Shown piece by piece: positions 17,783-26,950 of a stretch of DNA of 64,000 nucleotides. The notes beneath the pieces were generated by a model. That model was not told the DNA's origin. It saw only the letters and a list, made by a program, of their open reading frames with translations, and searched no databases. Position 1 is the stretch's first letter; each line of letters starts with the position of its first letter. This stretch comes from SHZL01 sp031362985 (lineage in GTDB: Bacteria > Pseudomonadota > Gammaproteobacteria > Xanthomonadales > SZUA-36): NCBI GenBank assembly GCA_031362985.1, contig JANLTO010000025.1:16820-80819 (forward strand), written 5' to 3'. A program made the translations under genes and the position numbers.

Positions 17783-18844
17783 TCAAAGAAAGCGGTAATA
17801 CCCCAGATCTTTGCGCATCTTCAAATGCCGGATCAGGTTGCGTGGTTTGGGTTTCAATTGAGCCAGCCCTTTTGCAATGAGCCGGTCAGTGGCGTCGATG
17901 ATGCGTTGACTGCTGTGTCCGTCATTCCAGGGATGAGTATCCAGGGCATGCCGGTCAATCGCCTGCATGACAGCGGCAGGCTGGCTCAAAGCCAGTTCCA
18001 GCGCGGGCCCGACCTCGGCGGGGGATGCAACATCAATCATGTAGTCCCTGGGCGCCAGGTTGCGAAAAGTAACCACCGGTTTGCGCAGCAGGGCAAACTC
18101 AGAAATGATCGAAGATGTGTCACACAACAGTACATCCGCATCGAGTAGTAAAGGCAAGGTGTCGTGCCCGTCCAGAACGCGCAATTTCCCGGACTCGATG
18201 GCCCGGTACCTGTCGGTAATATGTGCCGGCATCTTGGGATGGAAATGCACCAGCCATTGCCAGTCCTTCTCCATCACCAGGGAGCGTATGGTCTCTACCA
18301 GCGCCGGGGCAGCAGTCAGGCGCGGAGAAAACGTCGAGGCAAAATAGATCACCGGGCGATCGTTCACTGCTCTTTTCAGACTGCCATCAAACAGCGGATC
18401 CAACTTCGACCAACCACATTCAGCAACCGTAAAGTAGCCGGCCCTTTCCTGCATTTCCAGCCACCGTTTCGTGGTATTCGGACCGTGCGTGATGTACAGG
18501 TCAAACAATCCGCGCTCGATGAAGGAATAAATGACACCGTCCTTTTTGCGACGCTTCTCGGAAATCAGGCCATGCGTCACCATGACCTTGACGCCGGGAA
18601 TGAACGAAGGCACAAAGTTGCCAGGGGCCAATACTGCACAGGGCTTCCAGGCTATCGCTTGCCTTACACTGGTGAATACCTGCTCGTAGTCGCGAAAACC
18701 GCTGCAATCGAAATCACCACCCACCGGGAGCCATGCGACCTCGTCGCCGCGGGCGCGCAGCACCTGCTGCACCGGGCGCATGATTCCGTAGCAATAATTC
18801 TGTTCTACGTAGAACAGATAGCGGCGCGACGTTCCCGGTTTCAT
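17783..18844 (-). CDS. CDP-glycerol glycerophosphotransferase-like (TagB/TagF family) protein
   Basis: 353 residues from ATG 18844; a GTG at 18874, right after the upstream stop, would add ten residues and has a weak GGA site. The protein resembles the C-terminal GT-B half of TagB/TagF-type polymer transferases: VMVTHGLISEKRR, DLYITHGPNTTKRWLE, WLVHFHPKMPAHI (the HxHP region) and LLCDTSSIISEFALLRKPVV, the acceptor/donor site signature. Such enzymes attach glycerophosphate or similar groups to surface glycans at the cytoplasmic face of the inner membrane. In Gram-negatives the substrate is usually a capsule or LPS component; here it is unknown, with no polysaccharide genes nearby. Confidence 0.7.
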   Translation of the reverse strand: MKPGTSRRYLFYVEQNYCYGIMRPVQQVLRARGDEVAWLPVGGDFDCSGFRDYEQVFTSVRQAIAWKPCAVLAPGNFVPSFIPGVKVMVTHGLISEKRRKKDGVIYSFIERGLFDLYITHGPNTTKRWLEMQERAGYFTVAECGWSKLDPLFDGSLKRAVNDRPVIYFASTFSPRLTAAPALVETIRSLVMEKDWQWLVHFHPKMPAHITDRYRAIESGKLRVLDGHDTLPLLLDADVLLCDTSSIISEFALLRKPVVTFRNLAPRDYMIDVASPAEVGPALELALSQPAAVMQAIDRHALDTHPWNDGHSSQRIIDATDRLIAKGLAQLKPKPRNLIRHLKMRKDLGYYRFL

Positions 18845-18875
18845 GGGTTCATGGCCGGCCAGAGGAGCCTTCACT

Positions 18876-19988
18876 CTAGTTTTCCGCGTAGGAGATGCGA
18901 TAGATGGCGTTCGCCATATCATCAGAAACCAGCACGGACCCGTCTGCCAGCTGCATAACATCAGTGGGCCTTCCCCACGCTTTTTCGCCCTGCAACCAGC
19001 CACTGGCGAAAACTTCCGGCGCCATGGGCTTGCCAGCCGCATCAAACCGCACGAGGACGATGTCGTAGCCAATTTTGCTGCTGCGATTCCACGAGCCGTG
19101 ACGGGCGATGATCACCGCCCCGGTGTAGCCAGGGGGAAACATTGTTCCCGTGTAAAACATCAGGCCGAGGGAGGCTGAGTGGGCGTTCAACTTCACTGCT
19201 GGAGGAGTGTAGTCGTTGCACGACTTACCCTGGCCAAATTCCGCATCCGGCAAATCACCCTGGTGGCAATATGGAAAACCAAAGTCCTGGCCCTGGCGGC
19301 TGACCTCGTTCAACTCGTCCGCCGGAATATCGTCGCCCAGCAGGTCGCGACCATTGTCCGTGAACCACAAGCGGCCGGTGGCGGGGCTGAACGTCAGCCC
19401 TGCACTATTGCGCACGCCCGAAACGTACACTTCATCGCCGCCGCCATCTGCTTCCATCCGCCGGATTTGGCCGAAGCCGGCCTCCACGCACACATTGCAC
19501 GGCGCTCCAATGGCCACGTAAAGCAGCCCGTCCGGACCAAACCGCAAATACCTGTTGGCATGGTGAGTCTGGGTTGCCAAGCCTGTTGTAACCACGTCCG
19601 GCGCGGGTGGCTGGTCAATATTGGGCTCGACATCGTCATATCGCAGTACCCGATTCACTGCCGCCACATAGAGTGAGCCGAATTTGAACTCCACCCCGGT
19701 CGGCCGATTAAGCTTCTGGTCAATGATGTAAATGCCATCAGCGATGTAATCGCTGTTGTGGTCCTCTATGGCATATACGTTACCGGCGGCCTCGGAGCCA
19801 GCAAACACCGTACCCTGGTCCCCCACTGCAAGCTGCCGGGGATTTTGCAGGTTTTCCGCGTAAATACTGATGCTGAAGCCCGGGGGCAAGATGATTTTCG
19901 ACAGGTTTTCATCCAAGCCGGCGGCCTTGCAGGACACCGCACCCACAGAGGCCACGCACAGCAGTATCAACCGGTTCAGACCTTTCAA
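18876..19988 (-). CDS. Exported sorbosone/glucose dehydrogenase-like beta-propeller protein
   Basis: 370 residues. It starts with a short lipoprotein-like signal (hydrophobic stretch ending GAVSC) and continues as a six-bladed GSDH-type propeller. The motifs are PPGFSISIYAENLQNPRQLAV, HHANRYLRFGPDGLLYVAIGAP, GLTFSPATGRLWFTDNGRD and a C-terminal WGRPTDVMQLADGSVLVSDD. Related proteins are called L-sorbosone or PQQ-dependent sugar dehydrogenases; activity here is not proven. I chose TTG 19988 because AGGAGAG sits just upstream; an ATG at 20027 would add 13 residues ahead of the signal. The glycerophosphotransferase-like gene follows within two to 32 bases. Confidence 0.75.
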   Translation of the reverse strand: MKGLNRLILLCVASVGAVSCKAAGLDENLSKIILPPGFSISIYAENLQNPRQLAVGDQGTVFAGSEAAGNVYAIEDHNSDYIADGIYIIDQKLNRPTGVEFKFGSLYVAAVNRVLRYDDVEPNIDQPPAPDVVTTGLATQTHHANRYLRFGPDGLLYVAIGAPCNVCVEAGFGQIRRMEADGGGDEVYVSGVRNSAGLTFSPATGRLWFTDNGRDLLGDDIPADELNEVSRQGQDFGFPYCHQGDLPDAEFGQGKSCNDYTPPAVKLNAHSASLGLMFYTGTMFPPGYTGAVIIARHGSWNRSSKIGYDIVLVRFDAAGKPMAPEVFASGWLQGEKAWGRPTDVMQLADGSVLVSDDMANAIYRISYAEN

Positions 19989-20233
19989 AGCTCTCTCCTG
20001 ACCAAAGCAATCAGCCCATAATGCCATAAGACAGGGGCACGGGAATCGACCGGGAAGAAGCCATCGCCGCCCTGCGCAAATACATATAATTTGGCATATC
20101 TGCTTCCCATCCGTAAACTACCTGCCGCAGAACCTCTGCCGGGCTATACCCGACTCACATCGAGTGGAATTTCAGCGCCCGCTTGCGGTCGGATTAGCGC
20201 CGGCTTCAGGCGCTATCACATTCAGGAAGACTC

Positions 20234-22186
20234 TTGCTGCAATCATCCCCAAACGTGAATCCCCGTTGCAAAACAGGCGCCCCCTGGGTGCTGCTGGCAG
20301 CGCTACTGGTTTGTGCCTGGCTGACAGGCTGTGCGGGAACGGCGCGTGGCACCAAAACATCGGTGTACAAAGACACGTCGGACGCAGCCAATCCAGTGAG
20401 TATTCTGCCGCGCGCTGAAGCCATGATTGTCATTCGCTATCCAGCCATCATCAGCGCAGAGGCGGAGCACCCGTTTTACCAGGCCTTTGGTAACAATGCG
20501 ATTGGCGGAACCGTGCCCATAGACGTCAAGCTCAGGACCGACACCACCCGCGTGGCGCAGGCCATCATCGCCAAAACGAATTACTTCGCCATGACCCTGT
20601 ACCGCGAGCTGCGGGAGAAGCTTCCTCCGGACACGGTGCTGCTGTCCCCGCACATGATCGTGTGGGACAAGGAAAACGGGCTGCACAGCCGGCCCCTGCT
20701 GGCATCCGAACAAATTCCCAGCGTTCTTACCATTGATTTCGGCGTGTACTCCTACCCGGATATTCGCGAAATCATGGAATCACCGCCACTGACTTTTGGC
20801 GACATTGTGACACCGCTGTTCGTGGTCCACAGCAACCGTTGGTTGAGCCCGACTACCAATGGTCTGCTGCTGGCCAGCGAACCCTTGCTTCAATCCTCCT
20901 GGAGTCTCTCGGTACAGCAGGCAGAGAAACAATTCATCAGCATGGTCAAGTACCCCGCGGATGGCTACCAGAGAAACCTGGATTTCATCAATTTCCTGAA
21001 CACGCGCAATCCTGCACCTGTGCAGGTTCCATCAAAGGCGGTCAAAGACAGCAATGGAGATGTGTTGGCGGTGGAAGTGTATCCCCTGGAAAAAGTGCAA
21101 ATGGACCAGACCATCGTTGCCGGGCTGGGGGAAAACCATTCAGTCGACCCGTTCCAACAGGCCTTCATCAATGGCGCGGCCAGCCGCGTGCTTGACCTGC
21201 TGAAGAACGTCGATCAGGACCGGGCGCTGTTTTTTGCGCGCCAGGCTACCCTGCAACGATTTGATCCGGAGCTTGCTAACGTGGTCATGGCTGGCTCGAC
21301 GGACGAGAGCGTCCGCTCCCGCCTGCAATTGGCGGCTGCATTGATCGAGGCGGAAAAGAAATTCCTGTCAGGGCAGTCCCAAAGCGTTTACCAGGGCACT
21401 TATTCCGGAGACTACGGACAAAAAATGCGCCAGATGATTGCTGCCGAATTTGGCATGCTGGAAGAACGCCGGCATCTCGCGAGGGTGCAAAACATGACCA
21501 CAGCCCTTGCCGTAGCCATGCTGGCAGGTTCGGTCTACGGCACGGCTGTGTCCGGCACCGTGGTTGCTGCGGCCTTGCAGAACATCACCAGTGTGCTGGT
21601 GCTGGGCTCAATCTGGGCAACCAGGTCATCCATGAAGACCCGCACCAAGGCTGGAACGGTAACCGAGAAATTCATGGCCCTGATGGCCCCTGAACTCGAT
21701 CGACAGATTGCTGTTCAGGTGGAATGGCTGGAGTCCAAAGAGGAAATAACGGCGCGCGGCTTTGCCGAGTTCAGGGATAAAACAGCCTCGCTGTACCAGT
21801 CGCGGGTGCGTTCGCTGAACACAAACTCCGATGACCGGTGCGTATTTCGCCATCCTTCGATCGCCACACCCGGGCGCTGGTATGGCGCGTGTCATGACGG
21901 CCTCGCACAGGGTCGAGGTTACGGCCTGGTGGGCGAAGAAGCAGGGGAATCCGTGGAGTACCTGGGTGATGCGAAAAATGGTCTTGCCTCAGGCACGGGC
22001 GCTATGATGGTGCGGCAGGCCGGCCAAGCCAGCCCGGCTTACTACGAAGGTCAGTTCGGGAGCGGCCAGCCGGATGGCGTGGTACGGATTGAACAGGCTG
22101 GGAGCCAGGCCAGGATCCTGCGGTTCAAAGCCGGAACGGAAGCGGGCAAGGCAAATGAAACGCAATGGCAAAAACTGAAATTCTAA
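20234..22186 (+). CDS. Large lipoprotein of unknown function with MORN-like C-terminus
   Basis: 650 residues from TTG 20234 (AGGAAG upstream; CTG 20237 also possible). A lipobox (LTGC, about residue 34) predicts membrane anchoring. The N-terminal half has no recognisable fold. A hydrophobic Ala/Val-rich segment (about 440-475) could insert in a membrane. The C-terminus carries two to three MORN-like turns (GRWYGACHDGLAQGRGYGL, EYLGDAKNGLASGTGAM, YYEGQFGSGQPDGVVRI). The next gene overlaps it by 22 bases, so the two probably act together. They face the VWA/FHA operon across a convergent gap and may belong with it, but only position supports this. Confidence 0.6.
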   Translation: MLQSSPNVNPRCKTGAPWVLLAALLVCAWLTGCAGTARGTKTSVYKDTSDAANPVSILPRAEAMIVIRYPAIISAEAEHPFYQAFGNNAIGGTVPIDVKLRTDTTRVAQAIIAKTNYFAMTLYRELREKLPPDTVLLSPHMIVWDKENGLHSRPLLASEQIPSVLTIDFGVYSYPDIREIMESPPLTFGDIVTPLFVVHSNRWLSPTTNGLLLASEPLLQSSWSLSVQQAEKQFISMVKYPADGYQRNLDFINFLNTRNPAPVQVPSKAVKDSNGDVLAVEVYPLEKVQMDQTIVAGLGENHSVDPFQQAFINGAASRVLDLLKNVDQDRALFFARQATLQRFDPELANVVMAGSTDESVRSRLQLAAALIEAEKKFLSGQSQSVYQGTYSGDYGQKMRQMIAAEFGMLEERRHLARVQNMTTALAVAMLAGSVYGTAVSGTVVAAALQNITSVLVLGSIWATRSSMKTRTKAGTVTEKFMALMAPELDRQIAVQVEWLESKEEITARGFAEFRDKTASLYQSRVRSLNTNSDDRCVFRHPSIATPGRWYGACHDGLAQGRGYGLVGEEAGESVEYLGDAKNGLASGTGAMMVRQAGQASPAYYEGQFGSGQPDGVVRIEQAGSQARILRFKAGTEAGKANETQWQKLKF

Positions 22187-22983
22187 AGCGAAAGGCCAGC
22201 ATGGCGTGCCGGCGATTCGGTCGCTGCATATGCATGGCAACATTGCTGCAACTGCTGGCTTTGAATGCCTGGAGCGAAGTGTCACCAGGCGAGCCTGCCG
22301 GGCTTACTCCCGCAGAACAATACCGCCAGTACAACCTCATGCTGATGGTAGCGGAAGGCATGGATCCACTATTTCTGGGGGAGCTTCAAGCCACCCGGCA
22401 AGCGCCCGCTGCATCCGATCCAGCGCACTTTCCGCAAATCAATGTTGATGATTTTCAAACGCCACTGAACCGCATTGTCGACCAGGACGCGCTGGTTGGA
22501 AACGCCGTCGCGGTGATTGGCTACGTGCACGCCAACCGGAAAAACATCCTCAGGGCTGTAGACGAGATCGCGCAAACCCGGGCTGATGCGGTCGCCAGTG
22601 TAGACCTGGTCGAAATGGCTGAAGACGCCATCATTGTGCGGACCGCCCTTACCAGCACGCTTGAGTACCAGGATGGCGGTAGTGCTCACGCCTGGGCCAC
22701 ATATCTACAGGCTTACCAGGCCAAAACCATTTACCTGCGCAATGTCATGGAATACTGGGCATTCAGCGAAGAGCTCGACACCATCACCGAGGACGCCATG
22801 GATACCACGGGCGGCAGGATGGAAGCTTACCAACGACTGCTGGAGGACGAGCCTGCCATGGACAGCTTCAAGCAGCACCTGCAGGCCGTGGAAAATATCT
22901 ATTGGCTGAGCCGGAACAAGAAAGGCAAACCACCAAAATTGCCGGGCGCCGAGTTGATTGATTCTGAAGCGCAGGTGGACTGA
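22165..22983 (+). CDS. Exported protein of unknown function
   Basis: 272 residues from ATG 22165; a second ATG at 22201 would begin just ahead of the hydrophobic signal segment (CICMATLLQLLALNAWS). The mature part is helical and acidic, with no motif I recognise. It overlaps the lipoprotein gene by 22 bases in another frame, implying coupled expression. It ends 60 bases before the end of the convergent Q-rich protein gene. Likely periplasmic; function unknown. Confidence 0.55.
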   Translation: MAKTEILKRKASMACRRFGRCICMATLLQLLALNAWSEVSPGEPAGLTPAEQYRQYNLMLMVAEGMDPLFLGELQATRQAPAASDPAHFPQINVDDFQTPLNRIVDQDALVGNAVAVIGYVHANRKNILRAVDEIAQTRADAVASVDLVEMAEDAIIVRTALTSTLEYQDGGSAHAWATYLQAYQAKTIYLRNVMEYWAFSEELDTITEDAMDTTGGRMEAYQRLLEDEPAMDSFKQHLQAVENIYWLSRNKKGKPPKLPGAELIDSEAQVD

Positions 22984-23043
22984 AGCCAAGGCTTTGTAAT
23001 AGCTCCACGCAGGCCCCGAAACCCGATTGAACGGGCAGGATGC

Positions 23044-24507
23044 CTACTGATCCAGTAATTTCAAATCCTTAATTTCCAGGCCATCGGGCTCCACGACCTG
23101 GGCCTCCCCGGCGGTTTCGCCAGATTGCAAGGTGCCAATCTGCATCGTATTGGGCTGCAGCGAACTGGCCTGCATGTGCTGCAGCTCATCAATATCCAGC
23201 GTACCGGCCAGCACTTCAGCATCTGCCTGCTGCGCCTCATCCTCAGCTGATTCTTCGCTTGATTGCTGTGCCGATGCCGTGGCTGCAGACTGGGTTGAGG
23301 CCTGGGCGGACTGTTGCGCCAAAGCCTGTTCTGCAGCCTGTTCTGATGCCTGATTTGATGCCTGCGCCGAAGTCTGATCTGAAGTCTGTTCTGATGTCTG
23401 TGCCGACTGCTGGTTGGATTTCTGCCCGGGCGAGCCCGCAGCGCTCTCACTTGCGCTGGTCGCGGAATTCATGCCTTGCAGCATGGCGAGTTGGCTTGTT
23501 TCCAGGCTGCCCGGATCAGCAGCGCCGGCACCGTTCTGCGCTGTAGCACCTGGTCTGGATTCCTGTGCGGATTGGCCGCCTGTACCAGCAGGCGCTGAAC
23601 TGGCTTGCGGCGCACCAGCTGCCTGCTGCGCGGTTCCCTGGCTGCTGGCGCCGTTTTGCTCACTGCTTGATGAACCCGCGGGAACACCACCCCGACTCTG
23701 CAGGAAGCTCAGTGCGTTTTCCGAAACACCGGCAGTACTGATCTCCTGTGGAGTGTGCTCGTGGCCGGAGTACGCTTCGATACTCTTCTGTACCTTGTCA
23801 TCCTGACCTTGCTCACCGGAATCTGCACCCTTACCTGACTGAGCAACGGACTGGCTCCCTTGCTGGCCTTGCTGTCCCTGTTGGCCTTGCTGTCCCTGTT
23901 GCCCCTGCTGGCCCTGTTGCTCCTGCTGGCCCTGCTGGCCTTGCTGGCCCTGTTGACCTTGTTGGCTGGGGTCGGCGCCCTGAGGCTCAGGACCATTGGC
24001 ATTGGCGTAAGCCGCTGCCTCGCGTTCCTGGTACTTCTGCAATTGCTCAGCCCAGGCTTCACGTTCCTGTGCGTTCAATGCGGGGTCTTTTTGCGCTGCT
24101 TCGCTGGGTTTATACGGGTAATCACTCAGGTCATCGCCCGGCTTCCACTGCCGGGTTGACATGATCATGTCGCGCATCTGCTCGCGAATATGATCGCGCG
24201 AAGCTTGCGGCAGTTTGTCTATCTTGGCGTCACCGGCGGGAGTTGTGTAAATGGTGTTGGAGCTTGTCTGGGGTTTACCATCGAAGCGCTGATCCCGCAG
24301 TTCCTTGCTGAGGCGGTAACTTTCTTCGGTTTCATCGACGTGGCTGCTTGATACCGCGGCGGCTTCCTCATCACTGTCCTTGCTGTGTTCCTGGGCATAG
24401 ACCTGCCCGGAGGCGAGGACGAACAGTGCCAGCCCCATAACCAGCCATGTCGGCCGGCAGCATCTGAGGCCAGGTTCCGGCCTTAATTCGACATTCATCA
24501 TTGCCAC
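23044..24507 (-). CDS. Exported low-complexity Gln/Ser/Ala-rich protein
   Basis: 487 residues. A signal peptide ends near VYAQE. Residues 40-175 are charged and helical. Residues 182-214 are eleven QQG triplets (one QQE), and residues 280-440 are dominated by Gln, Ser, Ala and Thr with degenerate SEQ/SDQ/SAQ repeats. The C-terminus returns to ordinary composition (LDIDELQHMQ... EPDGLEIKDLKLLDQ). It is probably an extended periplasmic or surface protein. The gene is the last of the VWA/FHA operon, starting 17 bases after the pseudokinase-FGE gene stop. The Gln-rich stretch is prone to length change. Confidence 0.65.
   Translation of the reverse strand: MAMMNVELRPEPGLRCCRPTWLVMGLALFVLASGQVYAQEHSKDSDEEAAAVSSSHVDETEESYRLSKELRDQRFDGKPQTSSNTIYTTPAGDAKIDKLPQASRDHIREQMRDMIMSTRQWKPGDDLSDYPYKPSEAAQKDPALNAQEREAWAEQLQKYQEREAAAYANANGPEPQGADPSQQGQQGQQGQQGQQEQQGQQGQQGQQGQQGQQGQQGSQSVAQSGKGADSGEQGQDDKVQKSIEAYSGHEHTPQEISTAGVSENALSFLQSRGGVPAGSSSSEQNGASSQGTAQQAAGAPQASSAPAGTGGQSAQESRPGATAQNGAGAADPGSLETSQLAMLQGMNSATSASESAAGSPGQKSNQQSAQTSEQTSDQTSAQASNQASEQAAEQALAQQSAQASTQSAATASAQQSSEESAEDEAQQADAEVLAGTLDIDELQHMQASSLQPNTMQIGTLQSGETAGEAQVVEPDGLEIKDLKLLDQ
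23866..23964 (-). repeat. Eleven 9-bp units encoding QQG
   Basis: Eleven in-frame 9-bp units encode QQG x4, QQE, QQG x6. Units differ mostly at third positions, so this is an older minisatellite under coding selection. Confidence 0.85.
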
Positions 24508-24523
24508 GTATCGTTGCCAAAAA

Positions 24524-26950
24524 TCATTGACGTTCGACCTTCCTGACCAGGCGGAAACCGGTGAAGTCGTTGCGATCGCCGTTTTTCAGGTTGAAGCGGG
24601 CGCCCAGGCGGGATTCCTTGGAACCGGTAAACCACGAGCCACCCCGGGTCATATGCGAACTGCACATGCCCGCAGACCATGCGCTGCCGTCCGAAGGCGC
24701 TTCAAGATACGACAGGTTCATGCAATCCAGCGTCCATTCAGCGACATTACCAATGCCATCATACACCCCAAAGGCATTGCCTTTGAGTGATCCCACCGGC
24801 AGGGTTTCGAAAGCGGAGGAGTCGGAACATTCCCGGTGCCGCCACTCAAACCGTGTTTCTTCACCGGCAATGTTGGCATAAGCACAAACCAAAGCCGCCT
24901 CCCCGCCCGGCCATTCACCTTCTTCACCGGCCCGGGCAACATACTCCCATTGGCTTTCACTGGGCAGGGAGTAGGCTTGGCCAGTCTTCTTACTCAGCCA
25001 GGAGGCGTACTGCTGGGCGTCGCTCCAGGACACCATCATGACCGGCCGTTCACCCCGGCCCCAACCATTGTCAGCGGGCTGCGTTTCACACCCGCCATCA
25101 GCGTGGCAGGAGTCCCACTCTGCCATGGTGATTTCATGCACGCCCATGGCAAATGGTTCGGCAATGGTTACCCTGCGGCGGGGTTTCTCGATGCTCACGG
25201 CGAACTTTGATGCTTCTGCACTACCTTGCCAGAATGCACCGGCAGGAATCACCACCATCAGCGGACACTCGCTGCAATCGCGGAAAGTCTTGCCGGAGCG
25301 CAGCGTCAATGACTCGATGGCTTCCTGCGCGGCGGTGACTTTCCGTCCTGCAGGAAACTCCTTGATGTAGGCCCGGTAGGATGCGATGGTGTTTTCCTTG
25401 CTGGCGGCCGCATAGGCCGCAGCATCATTAATGCCCCCTTGCTGCTTTTGCCGCAGGTCATGCGCTTCAGCCACGTGCGTGCCGCCGGGCCAGGCTGCAA
25501 TATATGCATCCAGTGCCGCAAGGGTCGCTGCCGACCGGGCAGTATTCCAGGCTTCGTCGTCGCGCCGTTGCAGTGCGTCGCGTTCGCGCGCGAGCCGGGC
25601 TTCTTCCTGCTTGAATTCCTCAATGCGGGCCAGCGCTTCGGTGGCATGCACGCCGTCGGGGAACGTTTCCAGGTGGGCCGCGTAAGCGGCCCGCGTACCC
25701 TCCGCGACAACACCCTCCCATGCTTTGTTTTCGAGCATGTCGATGTGTTCCAGCGCCTGCTGTGCGTGCGCTGACTGAGGGAAATCCTCAAGAAACGCGC
25801 GGTAGCCAACCACGGCATCTACTTCCAGCGCCGAGCGCCAGCGCTCGATCTCCTCGGCCGATGGCCTGCCGCCAACAGGCAAGCTTTCAGCCACCGTGCT
25901 TTGCTCGCGGTTTGCATCGCTCCAACGACTGGACAACAAATACCAGGCCATGGTGGCAAGACCAAGGAGAAATACGGTCAGCAGAATGATGGATCGCCAG
26001 TCACGGTCTGGTCGGCCTGCAGGCAGTCCCGCAGATTTACTTTTCTCGCCCGGACCAGCGGTTACGCGCTCCACCCGGGTTCTCCACTCCCGCACGGATT
26101 GCGGCCGGGCAGCCGGGTCCAGGGCCAGTCCGCGCTCTATGAGCAGCGCCACTTCCCGCTGCGACTCACCCGCAGCGGCAGGCACTTCCAGCGGCAGCAA
26201 GGGATCCTTTGCGCCGGATTGCAGAGCGGCAGAGCGCTGCAGCGAGGCAGGTGGGGCAGTACCGGTTAGTGCGTGATACAGGGCAGCGGCGAGGCTGTAG
26301 ATATCCGTCCAGGGGCCAATTTTCCCTTGTTCCTGGAACTGCTCAATAGCCCCGTAGGCCTGCAGGGGGTGGTCGACCGGCAGCGGGGCCGACACAGCGC
26401 CGGGCCGCGCAGATCCGCCCGCGCCCAGCACGACCGCTGCTCCCGACTCAAGCACCTGGATAAGCTGCGGACTCAATTCCTGGTGAATGACGCCCTGGGC
26501 ATGCAAATAGTCCATGGCCTCGAGCACCGGCATGGCAATTGCCGCCGTCTGCGGTGCAGTCAATTTCCCGGTTGCCAGCACCCGCCTGGCCAGTGATTCA
26601 CCCGGCGGACAGGGGGTAACCACATATGCCGTTCCATTGGCCCTGAACCAGCGCGAGGCGCTTGCGAGTGCAGCGTGGTGCAGCGTGGCGAAACCGGCAC
26701 TGCCAGCCAGGAATTGCGCGACACCAAGGGTCAAATTGATGCCGGAGCGCTCATCCATGCCCTGCAGGGCACCATCTGCTGTGCGCACAATGCCCTGCCG
26801 CGGCAGGTATTCACGTAGGCTGTACTGGGTCCCGGTCTGTACCTCGTGCACCAGGTACATAAAGCTGTCTGCCCCCGCCACAACAAGCTGGTCGATGGTG
26901 AAACAGTCGACTACTGCTCCGGCGGGCAGTGCGAGGGACTCGCGGTTCAA
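24524..26950 (-). CDS. Membrane pseudokinase fused to FGE-sulfatase-like domain
   Basis: 808 residues. Residues 15-295 follow the Ser/Thr kinase fold, but key residues are gone: the ATP Lys is Arg46 (YSLREYLP), the HRDLKPxN loop reads HQELSPQLIQ (155-164) without the catalytic Asp, and no DFG is found. One membrane helix (320-340) follows. Next come four repeats of about 35-60 residues with a Y/L-x-x-F/W-P-x-G core (YRAFLEDFPQS, YAAHLETFPDG, LDAYIAAWPGG, YRAYIKEFPAG), then a C-terminal FGE-like domain (about 565-805; MVVIPAGAFWQGS, RGGSWFTGSKESRLGARF, GFRLVRK). The FGE active-site Cys pair is absent, so it is probably a binding module. It starts at TTG 26950, overlapping the upstream stop (TTGA). 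A cytoplasmic sensor with a periplasmic binding domain is my inference. Confidence 0.8.
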   Translation of the reverse strand: MNRESLALPAGAVVDCFTIDQLVVAGADSFMYLVHEVQTGTQYSLREYLPRQGIVRTADGALQGMDERSGINLTLGVAQFLAGSAGFATLHHAALASASRWFRANGTAYVVTPCPPGESLARRVLATGKLTAPQTAAIAMPVLEAMDYLHAQGVIHQELSPQLIQVLESGAAVVLGAGGSARPGAVSAPLPVDHPLQAYGAIEQFQEQGKIGPWTDIYSLAAALYHALTGTAPPASLQRSAALQSGAKDPLLPLEVPAAAGESQREVALLIERGLALDPAARPQSVREWRTRVERVTAGPGEKSKSAGLPAGRPDRDWRSIILLTVFLLGLATMAWYLLSSRWSDANREQSTVAESLPVGGRPSAEEIERWRSALEVDAVVGYRAFLEDFPQSAHAQQALEHIDMLENKAWEGVVAEGTRAAYAAHLETFPDGVHATEALARIEEFKQEEARLARERDALQRRDDEAWNTARSAATLAALDAYIAAWPGGTHVAEAHDLRQKQQGGINDAAAYAAASKENTIASYRAYIKEFPAGRKVTAAQEAIESLTLRSGKTFRDCSECPLMVVIPAGAFWQGSAEASKFAVSIEKPRRRVTIAEPFAMGVHEITMAEWDSCHADGGCETQPADNGWGRGERPVMMVSWSDAQQYASWLSKKTGQAYSLPSESQWEYVARAGEEGEWPGGEAALVCAYANIAGEETRFEWRHRECSDSSAFETLPVGSLKGNAFGVYDGIGNVAEWTLDCMNLSYLEAPSDGSAWSAGMCSSHMTRGGSWFTGSKESRLGARFNLKNGDRNDFTGFRLVRKVERQ

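Noticed and set aside
17627..18148. 173-codon plus-strand frame near the NtrC box
   Set aside because: It overlaps the well-supported glycerophosphotransferase gene on the other strand and has no family similarity.
23866..23964. CRISPR array
   Set aside because: The repeats are 9 bp, contiguous and coding, without spacers or cas genes. The 17-bp repeat at 29617 also lacks spacers.
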